Shown one piece after another: positions 54,946 through 63,450 of a DNA stretch of 64,000 bases. The stretch spans positions 1 through 64,000 of the forward strand of contig NZ_BCPV01000016.1 of the NCBI RefSeq assembly GCF_001544135.1, given 5' to 3'. Positions within the stretch are counted from its first letter, which is position 1; each line of letters begins with the position of its first letter. The notes below the pieces were generated by a model, which did not search any database, was not told the DNA's origin, and saw only the letters and a list, made by a program, of their open reading frames with translations. A program made the translations under genes and the position numbers. The DNA is from Geobacillus zalihae NBRC 101842. GTDB taxonomy: Bacteria; Bacillota; Bacilli; Bacillales; Anoxybacillaceae.

Positions 54946-56183
54946 CCGGAAGCCCACTGCTTTAGCTGTGGGAGGAAGGCGGGGTTTATATTTTCAGTAT
55001 ATATTGAATTTTTCGTTCAATATAAGTACACTGGATTTAGAAAGGTAGGTGAATCAAGAATGCTCTGCACTCTCAAGATTAAATTAATGCCAACTCTTGA
55101 ACAGTTTCATGCGCTGCTGGAAACAATGAAACGGTTTAACCAAGCATGCAACTATATTAGCGAGATTGCTTTTCGCTCCAGAACCTTTTCCAAAACGAAA
55201 ATCCAGCGGCTTTGCTACTATGACGTCAGGGAAAAATTTGGCCTCTCTGCCCAAATGACCGTTCGTGCCATCGGCAAAGTGTCGGAAAGCTATCGTTTGG
55301 ATAAAAAAACCTTGCATAACTTTAAAGAAACCGGTGCCATCGTGTATGATGAAAGAATCCTGTCCTTTAAAGGGTTAGAGTATGCTTCCATCCTTACCTT
55401 GCAAGGAAGAATGGAAATCCCTATGGTCATTAGCCGCTACCATCAAGGTTTGCTGTGTGGCAACCGTGTTCGGGGTCAAGCCGATTTAGTCCTTCAAAAC
55501 GGTATTTTTTATTTACTGCTCGTGGTGGACGTTCCCGAAGGCCAGCCCAATTCCGAAAACGGATTTATCGGTGTGGACCTTGGCATCATTAATATCGCCG
55601 TCGATAGCACCGGTGAGGTATTTTCCGGCTCGAAGGTCAACGGGCTGCGCCGCCGCCATGCGAAACTTCGCGCCAAACTCCAAAAGAAAGGCACCAAGTC
55701 AGCGAAACGCCTGCTTAAAAAGCGTTCCAAGAAGGAAAAACTATTTGCCCGTGATGTGAACCACTGCATTAGCAAGAAGATTGTTGAAAAGGCAAAGGCA
55801 CTCGGATGCGGCATTGCCCTTGAAGATTTAAAGGGCATCCGCCAACGCACCGAGAAAACGGTTAAAAAGCAACAGCGTCGTCAACACTCTTCTTGGTCTT
55901 TTTATCAGTTGAGAAAGTTTATTGAGTATAAAGCGGCGATCGCTGGCGTGCCGGTGGTATTGGTTCATCCAAAAAATACTTCCCGCACCTGTCCGGTTTG
56001 CGGACATGTGGCCAAAGAAAACAGACCGTCAAGGGATCAGTTTTGTTGTCGAGCTTGTGGGTACGCTGCCCCTGCCGACAACGTGGCTGCGGAAAACATC
56101 CGCAGGGCTGCTGTCAACCAGCCGAACGCGGCAGCCAATTAGGCTAGTTGCAAGCCCACGGCTTTAGCCGTTGGGTAGTTGAC
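54946..56183 (+). mobile_element. IS200/IS605-family element with TnpB only
   Basis: Left end with hairpin CCCACTGCTTTAGCTGTGGG and a second stem-loop (TATATTGAA/TTCAATATA at 55000-55008 and 55016-55024); right end with a stem around AGCCCACGGCTTTAGCCGTTG and the terminal GGGTAGTTGAC. Subterminal hairpins, no inverted terminal repeats and no obvious target duplication fit the family. No tnpA transposase is present, so it needs one in trans. Ends are approximate. Confidence 0.75.
55060..56142 (+). CDS. tnpB: RNA-guided nuclease TnpB (IS605 OrfB)
   Basis: A 360-residue TnpB. The RuvC catalytic residues are intact: Asp173 in GVDLGIINIAV, Glu255 in GIALEDLKGI and Asp340 in the ADNVAAEN motif. 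The zinc ribbon CPVCG...CCRACG (Cys 311, 314, 330, 333) is complete. TnpB cleaves DNA next to a transposon-adjacent motif using an omega RNA transcribed over its 3' end and the right end. ATG 55060 follows AAAGGTAGGTG. A far longer in-frame reading exists upstream but runs antisense through the methyltransferase gene and is not real. Confidence 0.92.
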   Translation: MLCTLKIKLMPTLEQFHALLETMKRFNQACNYISEIAFRSRTFSKTKIQRLCYYDVREKFGLSAQMTVRAIGKVSESYRLDKKTLHNFKETGAIVYDERILSFKGLEYASILTLQGRMEIPMVISRYHQGLLCGNRVRGQADLVLQNGIFYLLLVVDVPEGQPNSENGFIGVDLGIINIAVDSTGEVFSGSKVNGLRRRHAKLRAKLQKKGTKSAKRLLKKRSKKEKLFARDVNHCISKKIVEKAKALGCGIALEDLKGIRQRTEKTVKKQQRRQHSSWSFYQLRKFIEYKAAIAGVPVVLVHPKNTSRTCPVCGHVAKENRPSRDQFCCRACGYAAPADNVAAENIRRAAVNQPNAAAN

Positions 56184-56200
56184 ACAGTCGTTCGCAAGAT
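55990..56200 (+). ncRNA. Predicted omega RNA with guide
   Basis: By analogy with characterised IS605 TnpB loci, the scaffold should span the tnpB 3' end and right-end hairpin up to about 56183, with the next 16-20 bases (ACAGTCGTTCGCAAGA region) as guide. Boundaries are inferred, not seen. Confidence 0.4.
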
Positions 56201-56261
56201 TATGGATGACGGGTGGGAGAACATTGTCAACCAAAAACTTCCCGCATATCTCGAAGGATAA
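56190..56261 (+). pseudogene. Short C-terminal gene fragment after the TnpB element
   Basis: Immediately after the element, an open frame reads RKIMDDGWENIVNQKLPAYL to a stop at 56259-56261, resembling the end of an SRPBCC (AHSA1) protein. The 5' part is not found on the other side of the element, so the region was rearranged or deleted. Confidence 0.4.
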
Positions 56262-56262
56262 A

Positions 56263-56574
56263 CGAACCGTTTCCGCGCCGAAGCACGATGTGTTTCACGC
56301 CATCGCCGATCCAATCCGCCGCCAGATGTTGCAGATGCTCGCGGACAACGAATTGTCGATTGCCGCGATTGCCAAATCCTTCCCGATCAGCCGCACAGCT
56401 GTCAATAAAGCAAGGTTGGGCAGCTGTCGGAAAACGGGACGTGAAACAAGGTACAGGCTGGAGCCCGAACCTCTCGTCGAACTGAAAACGTGGCTTTCCT
56501 TCTTTGAAGGGTATTGGGATGAACGGCTTGCGGCTCTCAAGCGTGTGGTGGAAGCGGATGAGGAGCCATCATAA
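56263..56574 (+). pseudogene. Disrupted ArsR-family regulator
   Basis: Reads as an ArsR/SmtB HTH protein (HDVFHAIADPIRRQMLQMLA, SIAAIAKSFPISRTAVNKA), then jumps to RLGSCRKTGRETRYRLEPEP: about 15 residues covering the end of the recognition helix and wing are missing. The expected ATG before TVSAPKHDV reads CGA, so no start is present. The start of a following gene (ATG near 56574, AKSHEFTGVKMVRG) stops after 19 codons. All three pieces point to decay of an ArsR-SRPBCC cassette. No gene is seen in 56575-56674. Confidence 0.7.
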
Positions 56575-56674
56575 TGGCAAAATCGCATGAATTCACAGGG
56601 GTCAAGATGGTTCGAGGATGCCCATCCTAGAGAATGTCTAACGAAAGTGTTCCTTAATCCATATAGATGATGAT

Positions 56675-56707
56675 GAAAAAAGGGTGTCCCGCTGCGTTCG
56701 GGACACC
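56675..56707 (-). terminator. Terminator of the alanine symporter gene
   Basis: Stem GGTGTCCCG/CGGGACACC (56683-56691 with 56699-56707), then T6-T7 on the minus strand. Confidence 0.85.
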
Positions 56708-56730
56708 GTCGACTCCAACCAATCAACCTG

Positions 56731-58200
56731 TTACAATGCCTTCCCTTTCTTTTCTTCCCATCTCTTATATCCATTTTCCCAGAATTCCGCGTTCTTGATT
56801 CCGTATTTCGACGCGTTGAACTCCGGATCTTTCCCTTGCTTCAGCTGTTCTTCGTAATCTTTCAAGGCCATATAGGCCGGTTTAAACAACAACAAGATCG
56901 CAATCAAGTTGAGCCACACCATGATGCCAAGCCCGATGTCGCCCATCGCCCACGCCGTCGTCGCCGTTTTGACCGTTCCATAGAACGTGGCCGCCAAAAA
57001 GATGAGCTTCAAGGCAAAGAAGGCCGTTCCCCTCTTTTCACTGCGCACCAAATAGGCGAGGTTCGTCTCGGCAATATAGTAATACGCGTACATCGTCGTA
57101 AACGCGAAGAAGAACAGAGCGATCGCAATAAAGGCCGACCCGAATCCCGGGAAGAGCGTGTCCACCGCCGCCTGCGTATACCCTGCGCCCGGTTCCACCC
57201 CTTTCAAATGCTCGACAATCGTCTCTCCCGTTTTTTCATTGATCACATTGTATTGACCTGTAAACAAAATCATCAGCGCCGTCGCCGTCACGACCAAGAA
57301 CACATCCAAATAAATCGAAAACGCCTGCACAAGCCCCTGCTTGGCCGGGTGGGACACTTCCGCCGCCGCTGCCGGGTGGGCGCCCGTCCCTTGCCCCGCT
57401 TCATTCGCATAAAGGCCGCGTTTGACCCCCCACATCACCGCCGAACCAAGAATGCCGCCAAACACTTGATCAGCGCCAAACGCGCTTTTGAAAATCAAAC
57501 CAAACACATCCGGGACTTTCTCAATATTGGCCGCAATAATGGCAATCGCGACCAACAAATAGCCAACTGCCATAAACGGCACGACAATTTCCGCCGTTTT
57601 CGCGATCCGCTTCACTCCGCCAAAAATCGTAAAGCCAAGAACGGCAATCACGAAAATTCCCGTCACCAATTTCGGAATGCCAAACGCATTCGAAAAGCTG
57701 TCGGCAATCGAGTTTGCTTGAATTCCCGGCATCAGCACCGCCATCGAGAGAATGATCGCCGCGGCGATCACCACCGCAAACCATTTCCAGCCAAGGCCTT
57801 TTTCAATGTAGAACGCCGGACCGCCGCGGTATTGTCCGTCTTGTTCCTCTTTATAAATTTGCGCCAGCGTCGACTCGACATACGCGGTCGCCGCTCCGAT
57901 AAAGGTGATCACCCACATCCAAAAGACCGCGCCCGGCCCCCCGTACGCAATCCCCGTCGCCGTCCCGGCCACGTTCCCGACGCCGATGCGGCCGGACAAC
58001 GACATCGTCAACGCCTGGAAAGAAGACACCCCGGCCTCAGAGCTTTTCCCCGTCGTCACAAGCCGGACCATCTCTTTCACATGGCGGATTTGCAGGAAAC
58101 GGGTGCGAATGCTAAAATACAAACCGCAACAAACAATGAATGCAATCAAAAAAGGACTCCATAGCCACCCGTTCACCGTTTCTACAAGCTTTTCAATCAA
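56731..58200 (-). CDS. Sodium:alanine symporter (AgcS family)
   Basis: A 489-residue AgcS/AlsT transporter with about 11 helices. Seen: the N-terminal SSFQALTMSLSGRIGVGNVAGTATGIAYGGPGAVF region and GLYANEAGQGTGAHPAAAAE, the family substrate and sodium motifs. It imports alanine or glycine with Na+. The TTG at 58200 follows AGGAGGGATTGGG. A clear sigma-A promoter lies at 58259-58287. The large plus-strand ORF across it is a shadow. Confidence 0.92.
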   Translation of the reverse strand: MIEKLVETVNGWLWSPFLIAFIVCCGLYFSIRTRFLQIRHVKEMVRLVTTGKSSEAGVSSFQALTMSLSGRIGVGNVAGTATGIAYGGPGAVFWMWVITFIGAATAYVESTLAQIYKEEQDGQYRGGPAFYIEKGLGWKWFAVVIAAAIILSMAVLMPGIQANSIADSFSNAFGIPKLVTGIFVIAVLGFTIFGGVKRIAKTAEIVVPFMAVGYLLVAIAIIAANIEKVPDVFGLIFKSAFGADQVFGGILGSAVMWGVKRGLYANEAGQGTGAHPAAAAEVSHPAKQGLVQAFSIYLDVFLVVTATALMILFTGQYNVINEKTGETIVEHLKGVEPGAGYTQAAVDTLFPGFGSAFIAIALFFFAFTTMYAYYYIAETNLAYLVRSEKRGTAFFALKLIFLAATFYGTVKTATTAWAMGDIGLGIMVWLNLIAILLLFKPAYMALKDYEEQLKQGKDPEFNASKYGIKNAEFWENGYKRWEEKKGKAL

Positions 58201-58258
58201 CCCAATCCCTCCTATGCCAGCTGATTATTTTTGTTGTACAACACACAACTTAAATAAT

Positions 58259-58287
58259 ATTATAAATATTACACATTTCAGCTTCAA
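58259..58287 (-). promoter_or_regulatory. Promoter of the alanine symporter gene
   Basis: -35 TTGAAG (58282-58287), 17-bp spacer, -10 TATAAT (58259-58264). The rest of 58288-58526 shows no gene I can support. Confidence 0.75.
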
Positions 58288-58526
58288 TAATTTTTTTCAT
58301 ATATCATTCTTTTCTGCATTTTCTTTATATTTCCTGCGCTTGTCCTCGTGTAGAAAAATGAACGACTTTCTTCGCTTTTTTAAAAATAACTTTGAAGCCC
58401 AAAAATGATAGATGAGGCAAGACAGAGAAATCCGCCTCGAACGGTCCCCTAATGCCAGTCCTTGAGGCCTTGAGCGCGAGCCCCATCTCCCCCAATGATC
58501 CCCATCTGAATCGCCGCAAACGCAAA

Positions 58527-58554
58527 GCCGAACACACAGAACAGCGTGTTCGGC
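58527..58554 (-). terminator. Terminator of the 54-residue membrane protein gene
   Basis: Stem GCCGAACAC/GTGTTCGGC (58527-58535 with 58546-58554), followed by TTTGCG on the minus strand, 11 bases after the stop. Confidence 0.7.
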
Positions 58555-58565
58555 TTTGGCTGTTG

Positions 58566-58730
58566 TTACATATAGCCGATGAGAAACACGACAAAACCGG
58601 CCAATCCGACCGATGCGACGAAGAGGCCAAAGGCGATCCGTTTCGCGGCTTTGCTCTTTTGGACAACACCATACACGAACAACACGATCGACATGACCAA
58701 CAAAAGCAAAATGAGAGACGAAATGCTCAC
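58566..58730 (-). CDS. 54-residue two-helix membrane protein
   Basis: A small gene missing from long-ORF surveys. GTG 58730 follows AAGGAGCGCTGAAC. The product has two membrane helices (LILLLLVMSIVLFVYGVV and AFGLFVASVGLAGFVVFLIG) joined by a basic loop QKSKAAKR, ending GYM. It is followed at once by a terminator, which supports a real monocistronic gene. I do not recognise the family; small hydrophobic proteins of this kind often modulate larger membrane proteins or act as stress proteins, but nothing specific can be said. Confidence 0.7.
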   Translation of the reverse strand: MSISSLILLLLVMSIVLFVYGVVQKSKAAKRIAFGLFVASVGLAGFVVFLIGYM

Positions 58731-58851
58731 GTTCAGCGCTCCTTATCGTGCACTGCCCCTAGGAAAGACAGCGCATCTCCATCCGTGCCATCACAACCAG
58801 CGATTGATCCATTCCCGCGAGAACCTCTTCCCGGTTGATGCCGCCCATCGC

Positions 58852-59757
58852 TCACGCCCCCACAATATCTTCTGAATTTCTGTTAATCTCATCGATAATG
58901 CGAATAATCCTCCGCGCGTCGTCCATGTTGTCTTGAAAGAGTTCAACAATGCTGCCGACGGTTTTAAACGGTTCTTCCTGCAGCACCCGCTTGTCCATGA
59001 CTCCATTTTTCACAAAGTAATCGATGATCAATTTGACAAAACGGCTTTGTTGGATGTTCAACCGCTCGCTTGATAAAAATTCGGAAAACGCTTCGTTGGC
59101 GGCCTGCGGGTCAAGGCCGACGATTTGGCGGACGAGCTTTGTAATCGGCGTGTCTCCGAATTCTCTTTGATAATCGTCTTTTGTGCCAAGCTCGCTCCAA
59201 AGGATATGCTCGAGCGTTTTCAAATCTTGCACCGTTAACTTTTTGTTGTTTCGCAGCTTGTAAATGGCCATCTGATCGCGGTGTTCGTGCAGATAATGTT
59301 CCACCTTTTTCCGATAATTTTTCAGATCATTGACAGTAAATATCGGTCCGTTTTCTTTGACCTCTAAAATTTGGTCTTTAAAGTTCGTATAGTAAATTTT
59401 TTGCGTTTCTTTTTCAAGGAATTTGACTAAGTCACGCAACGCTTCGCGAACGGCTTCCAATTCGAAAATATCGGCTTCGATCCAAAACTCTTCCGTCTGC
59501 ACCTTTTCGATGATATATTTTTGTTCCATCACTTGAGGAATTGAACCGAGCTTAGATAACGCCTCTGCGGTGCGAATCACACTCCGAATCGGCTTTGTGG
59601 CATTTTTCGTTTGCAGCTTCGCCAATTCGATCGTGTACATGAGTAAATCAAAACGTTTCGCAAATTCATCATCATTCAACGGAACAATCAGCGGCGAAAT
59701 ATGTTCTTTGATTTCATTAACATCTATCGCCGTTAAGGAGTCCCATTTAGTCCGGTT
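58852..59757 (-). pseudogene. hsdR: Type I restriction enzyme HsdR C-terminal remnant
   Basis: About 300 codons without a start. The sequence matches the C-terminal helical domain of type I restriction R subunits (EcoEI_R_C type): FTVNDLKNYRKKVEHYLHEH, RFVKLIIDYFVKNGVMDKRV, PFKTVGSIVELFQDNMDDAR. The helicase and nuclease parts (some 700 residues) are absent. The coding frame is open up to about 59757 (RTKWDSLTAIDVNEIKEHIS), exactly where an IS605-derived right end begins. No hsdM or hsdS is present. A shorter reading from TTG 59679 is possible but unlikely to be functional. Confidence 0.8.
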
Positions 59758-60025
59758 TGTGAACTACCCACCACCTACGCTTCGCTTAGAGGTGGGGGCT
59801 TCAAGCGACTTGTGTGTGTTCGCTGAACGGTAAGCCACACACAAGAACCCTTTACGCTTCCCTTCGTTCCGAAGGTGTCCGTTCTAGCCATATTCTATCC
59901 TATTCGTTGGCTAACGCCAACCGAAATTCATCTCCCACTTTCACTGGTGCTGGCGCACCTTCACGTTTAGAAGTAGGAGACTTCTTTCGGAGGGAAGTTA
60001 AATTTTTTCAGTTCCCTTCGAGCAA
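59758..60025 (-). mobile_element. tnpB-less IS605-family derivative with a right end
   Basis: About 270 bp with no ORF. The minus strand ends in the typical right-end hairpin (CCACCTCTAAGCGAAGC, then TAGGTGGTGGGTAGTTCAC at 59759-59777) preceded by structured sequence with paired arms (CACCTTCGGAACGAAGG region; GTGTGTGGCTTAC ... ACACACAAG). This looks like the omega RNA scaffold plus right end of an IS605/TnpB element after loss of the tnpB gene. The next bases, in the hsdR remnant, would be the guide. The left end, near 60025, is approximate. Confidence 0.6.
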
Positions 60026-60397
60026 TTAATGGACCACAGCTGGGCCGATTAATGCTGCTGGTTTTTCCCCTAAAGCCAGCTTGCTTATATTTGCATAGCT
60101 AATATGTTTATATGAATGCAGCAATTGTTTTAATTCCGGAAATCTTTTATCTGCTTTCAGTTTTTCGATTTCCTGATGATAGATAGACAATACATAATCA
60201 TCTTGGAATTTCGGTTGGAATTTACCTGGGTCTTCATCCATTAGTAAAGAGCCCATATATTGATATCCATACTGTAATTGACGGGTCAAATGGATGATAT
60301 TTAAAAATTTCCGATAAATGGATGGTGTTGTTGCCTTTAAGTTTTCGATAGCGGTTTGTGCATTTTTCAACTCATCGTAACTAGAGTCTATTATCAC
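60026..60397 (-). CDS. Hypothetical protein
   Basis: A 123-residue, mostly helical soluble protein starting at GTG 60397 (AAAGGAATG upstream). Features seen: TTPSIYRKFLNIIHLTRQLQ, then KFQPKFQDDYVLSIYHQEIE and ELKQLLHSYKHISYANISKL. I do not recognise a family. Codon use is AT-rich, unlike the genes left of 58 kb. It is 24 bases after a thioesterase gene on the same strand. Its stop lies at the edge of the IS605 derivative, so its C-terminus may have been cut or fused (LGEKPAALIGPAVVH). Confidence 0.55.
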   Translation of the reverse strand: MIIDSSYDELKNAQTAIENLKATTPSIYRKFLNIIHLTRQLQYGYQYMGSLLMDEDPGKFQPKFQDDYVLSIYHQEIEKLKADKRFPELKQLLHSYKHISYANISKLALGEKPAALIGPAVVH

Positions 60398-60421
60398 ACT
60401 ATATCATTCCTTTGTTCCGTA

Positions 60422-60937
60422 TTAATCCCACGGTTTATTCAGTGAAAGTCTGGCCACGAGTTCATTATTTTTTTGTCTTTTTAGCTTGCGAATCTTTTCA
60501 CGTTCTTTTCCTGTTTCGTAAAGATATTTTTCTTCCTCAGTTTCTGGAATAACTGGCGGTACTTCCAACGGTCTTTTATTTTCATCCAGGGGAACAAAAG
60601 TGAAAAATGCTGTAGCTGCAATTCTTCGCTTTCCAGTTTCCAGATCTTCTGCAATTACTTTACAGAAAATCTCCATGGATCTTTTCCCTGTATAGCTAAC
60701 AAACGATTCAATACAAACCGAATCACTCACCCGGATCGGTTCAAGGAAATTAACGGAGTCAACCGATGCCGTAACACATTCCTTTACCCTTGTATGCCTG
60801 CGGGCGGAAAGCGTCGCACATGCATCCATCTTTTTCATTAAAACTCCGCCAAATAATGTATGATAATTGTTCAAATCATTAATGAGTACTTGATCGGTTT
60901 GAACAACACGTGTCTCTTTCATTTTTTTTGCTTCCAT
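60422..60937 (-). CDS. Acyl-CoA thioesterase (hotdog fold)
   Basis: A 171-residue hotdog-fold thioesterase of the YkhA/YciA type (HotDog ACOT domain about 15-125): NDLNNYHTLFGGVLMKKMDA with the catalytic Asp, and SVDSVNFLEPIRVSD. It hydrolyses acyl-CoA in the cytoplasm. ATG 60937 follows AAGGTGATC; a more upstream ATG would overlap the SD. It probably forms an operon with the hypothetical gene downstream. Confidence 0.88.
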   Translation of the reverse strand: MEAKKMKETRVVQTDQVLINDLNNYHTLFGGVLMKKMDACATLSARRHTRVKECVTASVDSVNFLEPIRVSDSVCIESFVSYTGKRSMEIFCKVIAEDLETGKRRIAATAFFTFVPLDENKRPLEVPPVIPETEEEKYLYETGKEREKIRKLKRQKNNELVARLSLNKPWD

Positions 60938-61092
60938 TATGATCACCTTATATATAACAATACTTTTGAAGCGTACGCTTCATCTGCATTAGAATTTTTA
61001 CAAAAAGAATTATAATACAGCTGGTTTGCAAAGATACAATGCCAATCCTATATACAATTCATCACAAAATAGTATGGAAGCGCTCTTTAACC

Positions 61093-61333
61093 TATATAGA
61101 TGCAATTTGAAGTTTTCACATTGGTAGCTTTTACTGAGCATTGGATCGACTGTCGAACGACCGAACAACACCGCTTTCAGCCCCATGTATGGGTCGAGAA
61201 GCGGGTGGTTGTTCAGTCGTCCGTCATGCCTTGGCGTGACGGAGGCAAGAAAAGGCTTGCCCTCGACAGTCGAAAAATCGATAAGTGGCTTTTCTGTCAA
61301 AGATATGTTAAACGTTTTGGTTGCACCTATATA
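61093..61333. repeat. MITE-like element, about 240 bp
   Basis: Terminal inverted repeats TATATAGATGCAA (61093-61105) and TTGCACCTATATA (61321-61333, complement TATATAGGTGCAA), 12 of 13 matching. A second inverted pair (GACTGTCGA / TCGACAGTC) lies inside. ORFs of about 105 codons on both strands are unlike proteins I know. Probably a non-autonomous IS derivative with a transposase source elsewhere. Confidence 0.6.
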
Positions 61334-61336
61334 CAC

Positions 61337-61370
61337 AAAATAAAAAGCTTCCCCTTAACAAGAGGAAGCC
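61337..61370 (-). terminator. Terminator of the LysR gene
   Basis: Stem GCTTCC/GGAAGC (61347-61352 with 61364-61369), then TTTTTATTTT on the minus strand. The MITE-like element abuts it. Confidence 0.8.
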
Positions 61371-61394
61371 TTCTTATTGTTGACTCAATATGGA

Positions 61395-62297
61395 TTAGGA
61401 ATCCTGGCCGGGATTAGCTGTCGACAGCTTTATTTTTGCAAATCGGATAAATTCTTTCGCAATCTGTGATAAATTTGCATCCTTTCTCCAAATCATTGCC
61501 AGATTCCATTCAATGTCCGGATTGGTGACGGTGATCGTTTGAAAATCATCTGATAGTTCTAAACATGTACTTTCAGGCAGCAAAGTAATACCTATATTGT
61601 AAGCAACCAATTCTTGAATAAACTCTAATTGTGATGTTTCCGAAACAATTTTCGGTTGAAAGCCAGCTTCTCTACAAGAATTGATGACAAGATTCCTTAA
61701 CTCAAAATCGCGGTTGAACATGATAAAGTCCTCATCTTTCAATTCCTGCAATGACACTTCCTGTTTTCCGGCAAGACGATGAGAGGAGGAGACGACTAGT
61801 TTTAACTTTTCATTCACAAACTTAAAGCTGTCGAGATGTTCATTTTTTTCGGAAAGAACCACTACCCCAAAATCCAATAAATTATTGAGAACCTTCTCTT
61901 CTACTGGCTTTGAACCATCCTCTTCCAATAGGAATATCACCTCTGGATATTCTTCATGGAACGAAGCAATCAGTTTTGAGAAGAAAATCGAATTGGTAAT
62001 CGTAGGAAGACCGATGCGAATTTGCCGTTTTTTTAGCATAAACATTTTATCGAGTTCCGCATCCAATTGCTGCAGCTGATTTTCAATTTTTAAAGCATGT
62101 TTTTTTAAAATACGGCCTGCATCCGTTAATATCAGCTTCTTTCTAGTACGGATGAAAAGCGGTACCCCAATTTCATCCTCCAACGACTTGATAATTCTAC
62201 TGAGAGCAGGCTGCGTCATGAACAGATTCTCAGAGGCAGTGGTAAAATTGCCAGTACGTGTAACCTCAAGAAAACACTTCAATTGCTTAATTTCCAT
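61395..62297 (-). CDS. LysR-family transcriptional regulator
   Basis: A 300-residue LTTR: an N-terminal HTH (MEIKQLKCFLEVTRTGNFTT, then QPALSRIIKSLEDEIGVPLF) and a C-terminal substrate-binding domain (about 90-295). It should sense a small metabolite and control a divergent or nearby operon. No intact target gene lies alongside: the neighbouring frame at 62405-62581 is a transporter fragment. ATG 62297 follows AAGGTG at a slightly long distance. Confidence 0.88.
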   Translation of the reverse strand: MEIKQLKCFLEVTRTGNFTTASENLFMTQPALSRIIKSLEDEIGVPLFIRTRKKLILTDAGRILKKHALKIENQLQQLDAELDKMFMLKKRQIRIGLPTITNSIFFSKLIASFHEEYPEVIFLLEEDGSKPVEEKVLNNLLDFGVVVLSEKNEHLDSFKFVNEKLKLVVSSSHRLAGKQEVSLQELKDEDFIMFNRDFELRNLVINSCREAGFQPKIVSETSQLEFIQELVAYNIGITLLPESTCLELSDDFQTITVTNPDIEWNLAMIWRKDANLSQIAKEFIRFAKIKLSTANPGQDS

Positions 62298-62404
62298 TAA
62301 ATCAAACACCTTATGACATTTTAATGATAATAAAGTTTACCATACTTTTGACTGTAGCACTTCACATTTGTTTTGTCAAATAAGCGAAACATAAAGCCTT
62401 GATG

Positions 62405-62581
62405 TTAGACTAAAAAATTGGACACTGAGAACAGAGAGACGATAATAAGCATAATTAGATACCCGATTAGTAAGGAATACCAAGTGTTGTTCGTAATTTC
62501 ATCGCCACCCAATTTTTTGGGCTGCTGGTGCAATTGCAACAAAAATAGGATGAGAATCCTCCAGCCCATTAAAAAAATCAT
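62405..62581 (-). pseudogene. C-terminal transporter remnant
   Basis: Upstream of the LysR gene, the minus strand encodes a hydrophobic tail (EITNNTWYSLLIGYLIMLII, ending SNFLV) and, in a neighbouring frame, DSHPIFVAIAPAAQKIG. Joined by one frameshift these look like the last helices of a polytopic permease. The rest is missing. Confidence 0.35.
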
Positions 62582-62817
62582 ATCGATTTCTTAAAAAAAG
62601 AGCGGTTTCACTTACTTATTTTAGGATAGCTAAACACGACTTTATATGTAGGTTGTTCTTTTTCATCCCTAAATATGCGGATTCCAGTATTTTTAATTTA
62701 TTTATTACCATTAATCCATTCGTCGTTGCATTTCTTTCAACTAAGCTTTTGAATAGATAGCTAAAAAGAAAAGAATGAGCAGAGATGTGCACTTCCGCTA
62801 AAGGGCTACCGGTACCG

Positions 62818-63043
62818 TCAAGAATTTTGTGTAATGTAATGGGGTAGGGTTTCTCTGAAATGAATTTGGAATGAATGGGGAACTAGTTTCCTCCACACAA
62901 AACTATGTTCGGCATCTTTTTTATAATCTGCGACCCATTTATGAAGAGTTTTTGGTGAAATATCGAGTTGTCTTGCGGTTTGAATGACCGCTTTTCCTTC
63001 CTCGATCACTAATTTTACTGCATGTATCAAAACGTCTAGCCAT
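62818..63043 (-). pseudogene. IS3-family transposase OrfA, 5' fragment
   Basis: Minus strand: ATGGCTAGACG start, then a frameshift, then IHAVKLVIEEGKAVIQTARQ and LDISPKTLHKWVADYKKDAE, a typical IS3/IS150 OrfA helix-turn-helix. The frame becomes non-matching after SFV and stops at 62818. Confidence 0.7.
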
Positions 63044-63164
63044 TATAGACACTCCCTATGATTGATAGATTTACTATACATTTCTCTATTCGTTGTGTCT
63101 ATAATCTAGACTAACATCAAAAAAATATAAATAAAAACCTGAAATTTCAAAAATCCAAACTTTT

Positions 63165-63285
63165 CGATCCGAAGACCACGAAGTTCGTGAATTCAAGAAA
63201 CGTATTCGGGATCTGGAGGAGAAAAGAAGGAGGGAAACTCTATCTTAAAAAAGGTGATGCACTTAATCAAGTTTGACAATTAAAA
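63165..63285 (+). pseudogene. IS3-family transposase OrfA, 3' fragment
   Basis: Plus strand: RSEDHEVREFKKRIRDLEE, then after a frameshift ILKKVMHL, the coiled-coil end of an IS3 OrfA. It is in the opposite orientation to the 5' fragment at 62818-63043, so the two belong to different or rearranged copies. The surrounding 62582-63450 is AT-rich and shows no other gene. Confidence 0.6.
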
Positions 63286-63450
63286 TTTATTTTTATATTC
63301 TATAAATAGAACATACGTTCTATTAAACCTTATTTTTCCCTTGCAATACTTTGCACTTGTATTTTTTTCTATATGTAGTCTTCTCGCATTATTGATAATC
63401 ACCCCAACAACAATTTATAATAAATTCCATTAATTGGAAGGACGTAGACA

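Noticed and set aside
53569-55059. N-terminal 497-codon extension of the TnpB frame (857-codon ORF)
   Set aside because: It runs antisense through the methyltransferase gene, and the SD, length and domain of TnpB begin at 55060.
56836-58164. 442-codon plus-strand ORF
   Set aside because: It is antisense to the AgcS alanine symporter, very rich in Arg and His, with no known domain.
61010-61417. About 105-codon ORFs on both strands of the 61-kb MITE
   Set aside because: They lie within the inverted-repeat element and do not resemble transposases or known proteins.
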